Shown here in pieces: positions 54,433-63,379 of a stretch of 64,000 nt of DNA. The notes under the pieces were generated by a model, which was given only the letters and a program-made list of their open reading frames with translations, ran no database searches and was not told the DNA's origin. Source of the stretch: Pseudomonas sp. ANT_H12B (GTDB taxonomy: Bacteria > Pseudomonadota > Gammaproteobacteria > Pseudomonadales > Pseudomonadaceae). Numbering within the stretch: the first letter of the stretch is position 1; every line of letters starts with the position of its first letter. The position numbers were made by a program, and so were the translations under genes. The stretch is from positions 62,001 to 126,000 of the forward strand of contig NZ_VOBI01000006.1 in NCBI RefSeq assembly GCF_008369325.1, in the 5' to 3' direction.

Positions 54433-54603
54433 ATGAGCCGTTATCGCCCTCCCCGCACCGCTGGCACCGCGCTGATCACCCCCGAAGGTGAAGCGCGGAT
54501 GCGGACCGAGGTTCATGGACTCTGGCATGTTCGGCGGCCGCAAGTGACGCAGTCGGTCAGCGAGGCCGCAGCCCAGGGCGATCGCTCGGAAAACGCCGAA
54601 TAA
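54433..54603 (+). pseudogene. greB remnant: first 56 codons only
   Basis: ATG 54433 opens [20 protein letters not shown] and continues through [27 protein letters not shown], the N-terminal coiled coil of a GreB of the MSRYRPP lineage including the acidic tip (D50, E53). It then stops at TAA 54601. Full-length relatives continue with a Tyr codon and ~100 more residues carrying the FKBP-like domain. The loss occurs at GAATA, where a TAC/TAT was replaced by TAA plus foreign sequence. The protein would lack the RNA polymerase-docking domain and is probably non-functional. Confidence 0.85.
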
Positions 54604-54611
54604 CGTCCATA

Positions 54612-55085
54612 CTATTTTCTGTAAAAAATTTCGTTAATCCACCACAACATTTCTCCACCCGGAGTCTGCACTACTGCTTCGTCGCCTACCTCTTTCTTCA
54701 AAAGCGCGCGCGCCATGGGCGAATCGATCGAGATGTAATCGTTACGACCGTAGATTTCGTCATAGCCCACGACCCTGAATTTTTTGATTTCACCCGTTTC
54801 GTTTTCGATCTCGACCCAAGCCCCGAAGAAAACCTTCCCTTCCTGCTCAGGCGAGTATTCAACAACCCGCACATCGTCGAGCCGCTTGCGAAGATATCGC
54901 ACGCGTCGATCAATTTCTCGAAGCAGCTTCTTGTTGTACTGATAGTCAGCGTTTTCACTACGATCGCCTAGTGATGCTGCCCAGGTAACCTTGCGCGTCG
55001 TGTCCGGGCGCTTTTCTCGCCAAAGGAAATCAAGCTCCTGCTTCAAGGCCTCGTGACCTTCCTTCGTGATGATGTTGGTGCTCAA
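54612..55085 (-). CDS. greB: Transcript cleavage factor GreB (MSTNIIT lineage)
   Basis: 157 residues, complete. Coiled-coil tip SLGDRSENADYQYNKKLL carries the catalytic acids D41 and E44. The FKBP-like C-terminal domain has VFFGAWVEIENETGEIKKFRVVGYDEIYGR, YISIDSPMARALLKKEVGDE and TPGGEMLWWI. It restarts backtracked RNA polymerase by 3' cleavage. Sequence differs strongly from the truncated greB beside it, and the gene is visibly richer in A/T than the core genes to its left. Orientation is opposite and the two lie tail to tail, 8 bases apart. Confidence 0.92.
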   Translation of the reverse strand: MSTNIITKEGHEALKQELDFLWREKRPDTTRKVTWAASLGDRSENADYQYNKKLLREIDRRVRYLRKRLDDVRVVEYSPEQEGKVFFGAWVEIENETGEIKKFRVVGYDEIYGRNDYISIDSPMARALLKKEVGDEAVVQTPGGEMLWWINEIFYRK

Positions 55086-55411
55086 GACAAGCCTCTCACT
55101 AACGATTGGGACACGAATGGTTAGTGCCCTACTTACATGCTCACAACGATTGCGCCAGCATTTTAGCGCGCTCTTATCATAGCTTCAGCGAGATGCGATA
55201 GATAAACGGCTATAAAGGAAGGTTCACACGATCAAGGAACTCACCATTTGCTTGAGCATCCGGTAAATTTCGCACTGTGTGAAGTGGACTTCTCGGCGAG
55301 GGGCGCTGGTTGTGCCCCTATCTCCCTTGCAAAGCCATTGTCTCCTCAAGACCTGGGCGCACTTGGTTTTGAGGGCGTCGATCCTGCCGCAACTGGGCGT
55401 CCGGCACCCTG
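55086..55411. other. 326-base gap without a supported gene
   Basis: The left part (to ~55240) is A/T-rich and must contain the promoter of the minus-strand greB. From ~55240 to 55411 the sequence has no convincing coding frame; weak frames on both strands have poor codon use. It looks like residual DNA joined to the HxlR gene. Confidence 0.4.
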
Positions 55412-55774
55412 CTAGGGCAAAGTGTCGCGCTTGGCGAAGATGCTTGCCATCTCCGCCGCGTGCTCGGTTCCCCAGGCGCACAGCGGGACGATCGCTTCAG
55501 CCAGGCTGCGGCCGAGCGGGGTCAGCGTATAGTCCACGCGCGGGGGCACTTCTTTGTAGTCGGTCCGCGCCAGCACTTGATCGCCTTCCAGATCCTTCAA
55601 TTGCTGGATCAGCACCTTGTCACTGACGCCCGGAATCAAACGCTTGAGCTCGCCGTAGCGCTTCGGGCCGTCGCGCAAGAAAAACAAGACCAGCGGTTTC
55701 CACTTGCCTGAGATGATGCGCAGCGTGGCGTTGAGCCCGCATCCCGTACCGCAGATTTCAGAGATAGTCGTCAT
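55412..55774 (-). CDS. HxlR-family winged-helix regulator
   Basis: 120 residues. HxlR signature: Cys near the N-terminus (EICGTGCGLNATLRIISGKWKPLVLFFLRDGPKRYGELKRLIPGVSDKVLIQQLKDLEGDQVLARTDY), then PPRVDYTLTPLGRSLAEAI. Such proteins respond to electrophiles or quinones and usually control a divergent oxidoreductase gene; here an SDR starts 114 bases away on the other strand. A direct repeat lies between them. Confidence 0.9.
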   Translation of the reverse strand: MTTISEICGTGCGLNATLRIISGKWKPLVLFFLRDGPKRYGELKRLIPGVSDKVLIQQLKDLEGDQVLARTDYKEVPPRVDYTLTPLGRSLAEAIVPLCAWGTEHAAEMASIFAKRDTLP

Positions 55775-55780
55775 TTTTTG

Positions 55781-55807
55781 ATACTTACCAAAAGGTGCAT
55801 ACTTGTC
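55781..55807. promoter_or_regulatory. Candidate HxlR operator
   Basis: ATACTTACC (55781-55789) and ATACTTGTC (55799-55807) are near-direct repeats 18 bp apart, with ACCAAAAGGT forming a small inverted repeat inside. They begin 7 bases from the HxlR start codon, in the divergent region to the SDR gene. Confidence 0.4.
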
Positions 55808-55888
55808 CTTAGGTTATCAGAGCTGCATCCTCGTCCTCAAGCGAGCAATTTCCTTGCTTGGGTACAACTCCAACAAAGGATGCACGAC

Positions 55889-56623
55889 ATGACCAGACTG
55901 AATGGAAAGACCGCCGTGATCACCGGCGGCGCTACCGGCATTGGCCGCGCCGCGGCAAAGCGTTTCATCGAGGAGGGCGCGTTCGTCTTCATCTTCGGCC
56001 GCCGGCAGGAAGCGCTCGACGGCGCTGTGGCTGAGCTCGGGCCCAATGCCCGCGCGGTGAAGGGCTCGGTCTCCGACCAGGCCGACCTCGACCGACTCTA
56101 CGCGGCGGTGAAGGCCGAGCGCGGAACCCTCGACATCGTCTTCGCCAATGCCGGGGCTGGAAGCCCGCTTGCCCTCGGCGAGATCACCGCTAAGCACATT
56201 GACGAAATCTTCGAGACCAACGTGAAGGGCTTGATCTTCACGGTGCAGAAGGCGCTGCCGCTGATGAGCGAGGGTGGTTCTATCATCCTGACCGGGTCGA
56301 GCGCCGGCACCACGGGCGCCCCGGCATTCAGCGTCTACAGCGCGAGCAAGGCGGCAGTGCGCAATCTCGCGCGGACCTGGGCAGAGGACCTGAAGGGCAG
56401 CGGTATCCGGGTAAACGTGCTGTCGCCCGGGCCGACGGCGACCGAACTCGCAATGGCAGCGCTGGGCGAGGAAGGCATGAAGGTCTTCGCCTCGATGAAT
56501 CCGCTCCAGCGAATGGCCGATCCAGCGGAAATCGGTGCGGTGGCGGCCTTTCTCGCGTCGCAGGACAGCAGCTTCATGACCGCCAGCGAGGTCGCCGTCG
56601 ACGGTGGCCTGGCGCAAATCTGA
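55889..56623 (+). CDS. Short-chain dehydrogenase/reductase (SDR)
   Basis: 244 residues from ATG 55889 (AAAGGA 8 bases upstream). Classical SDR: cofactor motif TGGATGIG (12-19), RR after strand 2 (FGRRQ) suggesting NADP(H), NAG in FANAGAG, catalytic SSAG...YSASK, and PGP. It ends MTASEVAVDGGLAQI. Substrate not evident. Controlled probably by the divergent HxlR protein. It is followed after 58 bases by the F420-type oxidoreductase. Confidence 0.9.
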   Translation: MTRLNGKTAVITGGATGIGRAAAKRFIEEGAFVFIFGRRQEALDGAVAELGPNARAVKGSVSDQADLDRLYAAVKAERGTLDIVFANAGAGSPLALGEITAKHIDEIFETNVKGLIFTVQKALPLMSEGGSIILTGSSAGTTGAPAFSVYSASKAAVRNLARTWAEDLKGSGIRVNVLSPGPTATELAMAALGEEGMKVFASMNPLQRMADPAEIGAVAAFLASQDSSFMTASEVAVDGGLAQI

Positions 56624-56681
56624 CTCGCTACGCCCGGCCGGTCACTCCATTCGATAGGCGTAGTAAACCTGAGGAGAACAT

Positions 56682-57284
56682 ATGAGCTATGCAATAATCG
56701 GCTTCGGCAAGCTCGGCCAGGCGCTTGCCAAGGCGTTTGCCCGAAGCGGCATCGAAGTCTCCGTTGCAACCACCCGCGACCCGGAAAGCTTTGCAGCTGC
56801 TGCGGCCACCATTGGGCCCGAGATCATTCCAAAAACACTGGCGCAGGCCATCAAGGCGGACATCGTCTTTTTGGCGGTCCGTTACGAGACGCACCGGGAT
56901 GTCGCTAAGGTGCTGCCCACTTGGGAGGGCAAGACCATCATCGATGTGACCAATGCCTACGGCGTATCCCCTGAGGAACTGGGAGAACAACCTTCTTCCA
57001 AGGTCGTCGCACAGGCCTTCACCGGTGCAAGATTGGTCAAGGGCTTCAACCACTTGGCCGCTGCCGTCCTTGACCAGGATCCGGCCGTACAGGGTGGCAG
57101 GAGAGTCGTGTTCCTGGCGAGCGACGATGAAGGCGCCGCAGCGGAGATTGGTGCGCTTGCGGAAAATCTCGGTTTCTCACCGATCAAACTTGGCGGGCTT
57201 TCGGAAGGTGGACTGCTTGTGCAGGCGCGCGGAAATAGCTGGGGGCAACTGATCTTTAAGGATTTGGTCAAGTTCGACAGATGA
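56682..57284 (+). CDS. NADPH-dependent F420 reductase-like oxidoreductase
   Basis: 200 residues. N-terminal Rossmann motif IIGFGKLG (G7-x-G9-x-x-G12) followed by a basic-polar strand end (VATTRDPES), FLAVRYETHRDVAKVL, TIIDVTNAYG, ARLVKGFNHLAA and VFLASDDEGAAAEI. It belongs to the family named for NADP:F420 oxidoreductase, but pseudomonads lack F420, so it probably reduces another partner with NADPH. GAGGAGA precedes the ATG. Same strand as the SDR and epoxide hydrolase. Confidence 0.85.
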   Translation: MSYAIIGFGKLGQALAKAFARSGIEVSVATTRDPESFAAAAATIGPEIIPKTLAQAIKADIVFLAVRYETHRDVAKVLPTWEGKTIIDVTNAYGVSPEELGEQPSSKVVAQAFTGARLVKGFNHLAAAVLDQDPAVQGGRRVVFLASDDEGAAAEIGALAENLGFSPIKLGGLSEGGLLVQARGNSWGQLIFKDLVKFDR

Positions 57285-57409
57285 ATCGTGATCGCGAATT
57301 TTTATGCGATCCTGCCTCGTGGACAAACGACAGCCACAACCTGATTGAAGCGAGGGCGACGCCGGCAGCAAGCCGTGCCGTACCCCATCGCATCGCATCG
57401 AGAATAGCC

Positions 57410-58564
57410 ATGTCTATACGCCCTTTCACGCTTGCCATCACCACTGAGCAGCTAGACGACCTTGATCGACGCCTGCGCTCTTCACGTTTGCCAGACACCT
57501 TGGCAGCGAATAGCTGGGATGACGGTACTGATGTAAATTTTCTTGCGCGCCTCCTGAATTATTGGAGCAACCAATTTGATTGGCGCATTCATGAGCAGCG
57601 AATAAATCAGTTACCACAGTTCCTGGCGGAAATTGACGGCGAGGAAATTCATTTTCTGCACCAGCGGGGGATTGGGCCAAAGGCTATGCCGCTGATAATT
57701 ACCCACGGCTGGCCGGGCTCTTTCTTAGAGATGGAACGATTGCTTCCGCTGCTAACTGATCCTGCGAAATATGGGGGGCATGCCTCTGATGCATTTGATG
57801 TAGTCGTGCCATCTCTACCAGGCTACGGTTGCTCTCCTGCTCCGACCAAGGCGGGTATCAGTTCCAAGCAAATCGCTGGACTATGGGCATCGTTGATGGG
57901 AGAACTGGGCTACGATCGATTTGGTGCTCAGGGAGGAGATATCGGTGCTGGTGTATCAATGTGGCTCGCTCGTCACTACGGCCCCAACTTGATAGGTGCC
58001 CATCTCAATTATATCCCCGGTAGTTTCAGGCCATCTCTAGGGGGAGGACGAGACGCCTTGAGCGAAGAAGAACAGGCCTTTCTGAATCGAAGCAGCCAAT
58101 TCGCGTCGACCGAAGGTGCTTACGCGGCTTTACACGGTACGAAACCTCAAACCCTGGCTTACGCACTTTCGGACTCGCCAGCGGGTCTTGCTGCGTGGAT
58201 TATCGAAAAATTCCACTCATGGGTAGATCATCCCAACGATCTTGAACAAGTAGTGTCGTTTGACTCTCTCCTCTGCGACATAGCGCTTTATTGGTTCAGC
58301 GGGAGCATCCAAGCAACCTTGAGGCTATACAAGGAAAATCGACTTAATCCGCTCGTTTTCGAAACCAATGAACGAGTGGAGACTCCGTTGGGTGTGGCGT
58401 TATTTCCGAAAGAGCTGCCCATGCCACCACGCAGTTGGGTCGAGCGCGTATTTCATGTCCACCGTTGGGAGCATATGGAGCGTGGCGGTCATTTCGCAGC
58501 GCTAGAGCAGCCCGAAATCCTTGCCGAAGAGATCAGGGCATTCTTTAGACCTTTGAGGAGCTAG
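57410..58564 (+). CDS. Epoxide hydrolase (EHN-type alpha/beta hydrolase)
   Basis: 384 residues from ATG 57410. N-terminal EHN domain (IRPFTLAITTEQLDDLDRRLRSSRLPDT...WSNQFDWRIHEQRINQLPQFLAEIDGEEIHFLH) and catalytic domain with HGWPGSFLEM, VPSLPGYGCS, nucleophile Asp in GAQGGDIGAG, and His in RGGHFAALEQPE. It opens epoxides to diols, and is soluble. Lower G/C than its neighbours. An open frame back to 57281 overlaps the previous gene and lacks a ribosome site. Possibly in one detoxification unit with the SDR. Confidence 0.87.
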   Translation: MSIRPFTLAITTEQLDDLDRRLRSSRLPDTLAANSWDDGTDVNFLARLLNYWSNQFDWRIHEQRINQLPQFLAEIDGEEIHFLHQRGIGPKAMPLIITHGWPGSFLEMERLLPLLTDPAKYGGHASDAFDVVVPSLPGYGCSPAPTKAGISSKQIAGLWASLMGELGYDRFGAQGGDIGAGVSMWLARHYGPNLIGAHLNYIPGSFRPSLGGGRDALSEEEQAFLNRSSQFASTEGAYAALHGTKPQTLAYALSDSPAGLAAWIIEKFHSWVDHPNDLEQVVSFDSLLCDIALYWFSGSIQATLRLYKENRLNPLVFETNERVETPLGVALFPKELPMPPRSWVERVFHVHRWEHMERGGHFAALEQPEILAEEIRAFFRPLRS

Positions 58565-58679
58565 ATCCATCGCAATTCCTATGATGTGCAACGTGCGCAA
58601 CTAGCGAGCCCCGTTCGACTTCAAGCAAACAGGATCACCAATGCAGCTTGACTGTCCGCCGAGGTCACCTTGGGTAGTG

Positions 58680-58786
58680 TAGGCAGGCATCCACTGATGC
58701 GGCAGCAACTGATCGATTTCACTCACTCGCCCGCTACGTCGGCGGACGTATAAGAACATCCTTCAGATACGCCTATGGGGTATGGC
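58680..58786 (-). mobile_element. IS66-type transposase (TnpC) C-terminal relic
   Basis: On the minus strand the frames give, in order, PYP, AYLKDVLIRPPT, a stop, RASE, and SEIDQLLPHQWMPA. With two frameshifts corrected this follows the IS66 TnpC ending (EPYAYLKDVL...RASEIDQLLPHQW). Only the last ~35 codons remain. It is decayed and cannot be functional. No inverted repeat was found at its edges. Confidence 0.6.
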
Positions 58787-59032
58787 CGTTATCAAACTGG
58801 AGCCTTCGCAGAAGGTATGCGCCCCTGAGGTGTGGGACGTCGGACCGGTGATATTTTCTGACCGGGTTGTAGATCCAGGTCTGGCCAATGAGATGTCACA
58901 GTCGCGACATACCGACAGAAATGATGCCAACGCAAAGATCACTCTTTGTGCATCTCTGGGAATGACCGTAGCTGCCTGGAAGGAGGACGCAAAGGCGGTC
59001 TACCTGCCTGACCGGAACCGATTGCTGGAAGC

Positions 59033-59362
59033 GATCATCGTCTTGGTACTCTCGACCTCGGCCGTGCGATGAGCCGGTGTGGGTTCCACATCCATGATCA
59101 CGCCGTGCTCGGTATCGAGCAGATAATTCGTGGAGTAAGCGCAGAACGCTGGGCCGCCTGGAGCCGCTGTCCAGCGGGCCTGAGGATCAGTCAGCGACCG
59201 CGCTGCCGACTCGCATCCGCCATTGAACAACCAGCGAAACAGATCACTGTCCCGAGAACGGCCGTGTCGATTTTTGGAAAGCGTCGAGTGGTTGGGGACT
59301 TCATCTTCAAGGTTGAACGAGTAAAACAGTCGCTCCTGCCCACTCGATAACTGTCCCATCAT
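59033..59362 (-). mobile_element. IS1182-type transposase relic with two internal deletions
   Basis: From ATG 59362 or 59359 the frame reads MGQLSSGQERLFYSFNLED, then jumps to EVPNHSTLSKNRHGRSRDSD, and again to SLTDPQARWTAAPGGPAFCA and YLLDTEHGVIMDVEPTPAH, ending TKTMI. These are colinear blocks of an IS1182-family transposase with large stretches missing between them. The C-terminal half is gone. The DNA between this relic and the IS66 relic (58787-59032) and from 59363 to 59477 has no supported gene. Confidence 0.7.
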
Positions 59363-59477
59363 GCTGCGTGCTTCCCTGCTGGCCAATGCAGAGATTTTGC
59401 CGCAGGCCAGACAGGGGACTACTTTTTCAACAGAGTCGGCCGAAACCAACCCAATCAACCAATTGCACCCGGCACCA

Positions 59478-60653
59478 CTATCTCGCGCCCTGCTGGTATT
59501 CACGGGGCGTACAACCAAACTCGCGACGGAACACAGTGTGCAAATATTGTGCGGATTTGAAACCGCAAGTGCGGGCAACGTCCGCAATTGCTGTTTCGGT
59601 ATTTTCCAACCCGCTCGTAGCCGCCGCCAATTTGAAACGCAGAATCTCGTCGTGCACGCTGCAGCCTCGCACAGTGCGAAAGTGCGACTCCAGCGATGAG
59701 CGCGACACGCCGACATAAGCCGCCACTTGCGCCGTCTTGATGCCCTGGCAGGCATACTGGCGGATAAACAGCAGCGCCTGCATGACGTAGGGGTTGCCCA
59801 ACGGTTGGTGCAAACTCGACACCTGCACGTTGATCGCATCCGGCGGGATCAGGATGTGCGTGCCTGTGGACGGCATGCCGTGCAGCATCTGGTGGAGCAG
59901 TTGCGCGGCGGTGCGGCCCATGGTTTCGGTGCCTTGGATGACCGAGCTCAGGGGGACCCGGGTCAGGCTGCGTGTCAGGGGGTCGTTGTCGATACCGATC
60001 AACGCCACCTGCTCCGGCACGGCGATTCCGGCGGTCAGGCAGGCTTGCAGCAATTGTCGGGCGCGGGCGTCACTGACGGCGATGATGCCGATGGGCTTGG
60101 GCAGACTTTGGAGCCAAACAATCAGTTGTTCGACGGCGCTGTCCCACAGCGGTGCACTGGTGCCCATGCCGCGATAGACCTCGGCATGCAAGCCGTCACG
60201 TTGCATCAGTCGTCGAAAGGATTTTTCCCGCTCCTGGGCCCAACGATTGGCCTGCGCTTCAGGCAGGCTGAAGCAGGCAAAACGCTGCAACCCGGCCTCG
60301 ATCAAGTGCGCGTAAGCCAGGGTGATCAGCGCGTTATTGTCGGTGGCGACGTACGGAATCCCTTTCGGATAAGCGCGCTCATCCTGATAGGAACCACCCA
60401 CCGCCACCACCGGCAATTTGATGTCGGCCAGCGCCTCGCCAATCAGCGGATCGTCGAAGTCGGCAATGATCCCGTCACCTTGCCAGCGTTCGATCCCTTT
60501 CAACCGGCAGAGAAAATCCTCTTCCAGGAACAGGTCCCAAGACGCGCGGGTGCTGCTCAGGTAGTTGCCGATGCCGCTGATGATGCCCCGGTCATAGATC
60601 TTGCTCCCGTTGAATAACAGTGCAATGCGGTGAACAGGCGGTACTGTTTTCAT
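59478..60653 (-). CDS. xylR: Xylose operon regulator XylR (AraC family)
   Basis: 391 residues from ATG 60653 ([24 protein letters not shown]). N-terminal periplasmic-binding-protein-like sugar domain (~10-275: [74 protein letters not shown]). C-terminal AraC HTH (~290-391: [45 protein letters not shown]). It binds D-xylose and activates the divergent xylA gene. Divergent gap of 176 bases. Confidence 0.92.
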   Translation of the reverse strand: MKTVPPVHRIALLFNGSKIYDRGIISGIGNYLSSTRASWDLFLEEDFLCRLKGIERWQGDGIIADFDDPLIGEALADIKLPVVAVGGSYQDERAYPKGIPYVATDNNALITLAYAHLIEAGLQRFACFSLPEAQANRWAQEREKSFRRLMQRDGLHAEVYRGMGTSAPLWDSAVEQLIVWLQSLPKPIGIIAVSDARARQLLQACLTAGIAVPEQVALIGIDNDPLTRSLTRVPLSSVIQGTETMGRTAAQLLHQMLHGMPSTGTHILIPPDAINVQVSSLHQPLGNPYVMQALLFIRQYACQGIKTAQVAAYVGVSRSSLESHFRTVRGCSVHDEILRFKLAAATSGLENTETAIADVARTCGFKSAQYLHTVFRREFGCTPREYQQGAR

Positions 60654-60736
60654 TGTTTTCAGGCTTGTTCCGGGGCCCCTTGTCACCGGGGCGGTTTGCA
60701 CAGACTAGGCGCGCAGACGACGAATCTCAATACGCA

Positions 60737-60762
60737 AAATCGCACCCTGCGTTGGTGATTTT
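60737..60762 (+). promoter_or_regulatory. Candidate XylR site upstream of xylA
   Basis: AAAATCGCAC and GTGATTTT (60737-60746, 60755-60762) are imperfect inverted arms, ~68 bases before the xylA ATG in the xylR-xylA divergent region. A TAGTAT -10-like hexamer lies nearer xylA at about 60791. AraC-type activators would bind in this position. Confidence 0.35.
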
Positions 60763-60829
60763 CATAATCAGCAGGCATGGGGCCGTTGCTAGTATCGAGA
60801 CACCGCCAAGAACAACAAGGACATTACCA

Positions 60830-62146
60830 ATGCCGTACTTCCCTGATGTCGACCGGATTCGCTACGAAGGCCCTGCCAGCGATTCTCCCCTCGCCTTCCG
60901 TCACTACGACGCCGACAAAATTGTCCTCGGCAAACCCATGCGCGAACACTTGCGCATGGCTGCCTGTTATTGGCACACCTTCGTCTGGCCGGGTTCCGAT
61001 GTGTTCGGTGCAGGTACTTTCAAGCGCCCTTGGCAACACGCCGGCGACCCGATGGAGATGGCGATTGGCAAGGCCGACGCCGCGTTCGAGTTCTTCTCCA
61101 AACTGGGTATCGACTATTACTGCTTCCACGACACGGATGTCGCCCCGGAAGGCAATTCGTTGAAGGAGTACCGCAACCACTTCGCGCAGATGATTGATCA
61201 CCTTGAGCGACACCAGGAAGAAAGCGGGATCAAGCTGCTGTGGGGAACCGCCAACTGCTTCAGCAATCCGCGCTTTGCCGCCGGCGCCGCCAGCAACCCG
61301 GACCCCGAAGTGTTTGCCTTCGCCGCCGCCCAGGTGTTCAGCGCCATGAACGCGACCCAACGCCTGAAAGGGTCCAACTACGTGTTGTGGGGCGGTCGCG
61401 AAGGCTACGAAACCCTGCTCAATACCGACTTGAAACGTGAACGCGAACAATTGGGCCGCTTCATGCGCATGGTGGTCGAGCACAAGCACAAGATCGGTTT
61501 CAAAGGCGACCTGCTGATCGAACCCAAGCCGCAGGAGCCGACCAAGCATCAATACGATTACGACAGCGCCACCGTGTTTGGTTTTCTCCAGCAGTTCGGC
61601 CTGGAAAAGGAAATCAAGGTCAACATCGAGGCCAACCACGCAACCCTGGCCGGTCATAGCTTTCATCACGAGATAGCGACGGCCGTCTCACTGGGGATTT
61701 TCGGCAGCATCGACGCCAACCGCGGTGATCCGCAAAACGGCTGGGACACCGATCAATTTCCCAACAGCGTCGAAGAAATGACCCTGGCCACCTATGAAAT
61801 CCTCAAGGCCGGCGGGTTCAAGAATGGCGGTTACAACTTCGACTCCAAGGTTCGCCGCCAGAGCCTCGATGAGATCGATCTGTTCCATGGTCACGTCGGC
61901 GCAATGGACGTCCTCGCCCTGTCCCTGGAGCGGGCAGCCGCCATGGTGCAGAACGACCAGCTTCAGTTGCTCAAGGATCAACGCTACGCCGGCTGGCAGC
62001 AGCCATTCGGGCAGGCGGTGCTGACAGGTGAGTTCAACCTCCAGTCATTGGCCGAACATGCCTTCGCCAACGAACTGAATCCGCAGGCCGTCAGTGGCAG
62101 GCAGGAAATGCTCGAAAACGTCGTCAACCGGTTTATCTATCGCTGA
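60830..62146 (+). CDS. xylA: Xylose isomerase
   Basis: 438 residues from ATG 60830 (AAGGA upstream). Class II xylose isomerase: [14 protein letters not shown], catalytic His in [43 protein letters not shown], metal-ligand Glu in [16 protein letters not shown], and [18 protein letters not shown]. It converts D-xylose to D-xylulose. An upstream frame extension to 60620 crosses the promoter region and is not coding. First gene of the catabolic/transport unit xylA-xylF-xylG. Confidence 0.96.
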   Translation: MPYFPDVDRIRYEGPASDSPLAFRHYDADKIVLGKPMREHLRMAACYWHTFVWPGSDVFGAGTFKRPWQHAGDPMEMAIGKADAAFEFFSKLGIDYYCFHDTDVAPEGNSLKEYRNHFAQMIDHLERHQEESGIKLLWGTANCFSNPRFAAGAASNPDPEVFAFAAAQVFSAMNATQRLKGSNYVLWGGREGYETLLNTDLKREREQLGRFMRMVVEHKHKIGFKGDLLIEPKPQEPTKHQYDYDSATVFGFLQQFGLEKEIKVNIEANHATLAGHSFHHEIATAVSLGIFGSIDANRGDPQNGWDTDQFPNSVEEMTLATYEILKAGGFKNGGYNFDSKVRRQSLDEIDLFHGHVGAMDVLALSLERAAAMVQNDQLQLLKDQRYAGWQQPFGQAVLTGEFNLQSLAEHAFANELNPQAVSGRQEMLENVVNRFIYR

Positions 62147-62295
62147 TCGCCAACGGCGTCTGCGGGCGCAACAACGCTGTGACATTCGCACGACAAATCT
62201 GTGTCCGCTGCGTCTGCCGATTCTCTACAGTTCTACCAGCCCGAGACTCATCGTCAGGCAGTGTCTTTCAAACAAAAATAAAAGGACGCACCACC

Positions 62296-63297
62296 ATGAA
62301 GAATGTAAAACGCGTGCTATTGGCCAGCGCCCTGGCGCTGCTGTCGCTACCGGTAATGGCCGATGCTGCCCATCCGAAAATCGGTTTCTCCATTGATGAT
62401 CTGCGGCTGGAACGCTGGTCGCGTGACCGCGATTACTTCGTCGCGGCAGCGGAGAAAATGGACGCCAAGGTCTTCGTACAGTCGGCCGATGCCAACGAGC
62501 AAAAGCAGATTTCGCAAATCGAAAACCTCATTTCCCGTGGCGTCGATGTCATCGTCATCGTGCCGTTCAACGCCACGGTGCTGACCAACGCAGTGGCCGA
62601 AGCGAAGAAAGCCGGGATCAAGGTCGTGTCCTATGACCGCCTGATACTCAACGCGGATATCGACGCCTACATTTCCTTCGATAACGAAAAGGTCGGCGAA
62701 ATGCAGGCCAGCGGTGTGCTGCATGCGGCGCCCAAGGGCAATTACTTCCTGCTCGGTGGTGCGCCTACCGACAACAACGCAAAAGTCCTGCGCGAAGGTC
62801 AGATGAAAGTGCTGCAACCGGCCATCGACAAGGGGGATATCAAGATCGTCGGTCAACAATGGGTGAAAGAATGGAACCCTACCGAAGCGCTGAGCATTGT
62901 TGAAAACGCCTTGACCCGCAATGACAACAAAATCGACGGCATCGTCGCCTCCAACGACGCCACGGCAGGCGGCGCCATCCAGGCACTGGCCTCTCAGCAA
63001 CTGGCCGGCAAGGTGCCGATTTCGGGGCAGGACGCAGACCTCGCAGCGGTCAAGCGAGTGATCGCCGGCACGCAAACCATGACCGTGTACAAACCGCTGA
63101 AACTCATCGCCACCGAAGCCGCCAAGCTCTCGGTGCAACTGGCGCGTAACGAGAAACCCGCCTACAGCTCGCAGTACGACAACGGCAGCAAAAAAGTCGA
63201 CACCATCCTGCTCACTCCGACTCCGTTGACCAAGGACAACATCGACCTGCTGGAACAGGACGGGTTTTACACCAAGGCGCAGATTGCCGGGCAGTAA
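62296..63297 (+). CDS. xylF: D-xylose ABC transporter substrate-binding protein
   Basis: 333 residues from ATG 62296 (AAAGGA upstream). Signal peptide MKNVKRVLLASALALLSLPVMADA. Periplasmic sugar-binding fold: IGFSIDDLRLERWSRDRDYF, QSADANEQKQISQIENLISRGVDVIVI, VVSYDRLILNADIDAYISFDNEKVG, GIVASNDATAGGAIQAL and ISGQDADLAAVKRVIAGTQTMTVYK. High similarity to E. coli XylF by motif. The 149-base gap from xylA has no gene. A REP-like stem-loop separates it from xylG. Confidence 0.95.
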   Translation: MKNVKRVLLASALALLSLPVMADAAHPKIGFSIDDLRLERWSRDRDYFVAAAEKMDAKVFVQSADANEQKQISQIENLISRGVDVIVIVPFNATVLTNAVAEAKKAGIKVVSYDRLILNADIDAYISFDNEKVGEMQASGVLHAAPKGNYFLLGGAPTDNNAKVLREGQMKVLQPAIDKGDIKIVGQQWVKEWNPTEALSIVENALTRNDNKIDGIVASNDATAGGAIQALASQQLAGKVPISGQDADLAAVKRVIAGTQTMTVYKPLKLIATEAAKLSVQLARNEKPAYSSQYDNGSKKVDTILLTPTPLTKDNIDLLEQDGFYTKAQIAGQ

Positions 63298-63315
63298 TCA
63301 TCACCTCGTGATGCA

Positions 63316-63344
63316 CCCTGCAGGAGCCAGCTCGCTCCTGCGGG
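63316..63344. repeat. REP-like stem-loop between xylF and xylG
   Basis: CCCTGCAGGAGC and GCTCCTGCGGG around a short loop, same unit as at 22446-22480. Placed inside the operon, it could stabilise the upstream xylF message and give more binding protein than ATPase, as malE-malF REP does in E. coli. Confidence 0.65.
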
Positions 63345-63379
63345 ACCCGCCTCGTACCTGCCGCTTATGAGTCTCTGCC

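Noticed and set aside
55224..55626. Frames on both strands in the gap between greB and the HxlR gene
   Set aside because: Codon use is poor, the frames overlap the HxlR gene or lack starts with ribosome sites, and no motif was recognised.
58782..59072. A 96-codon + strand frame between the two IS relics
   Set aside because: It lies across the junction of two decayed transposase fragments, shows no family motif and no ribosome site; most likely non-coding.
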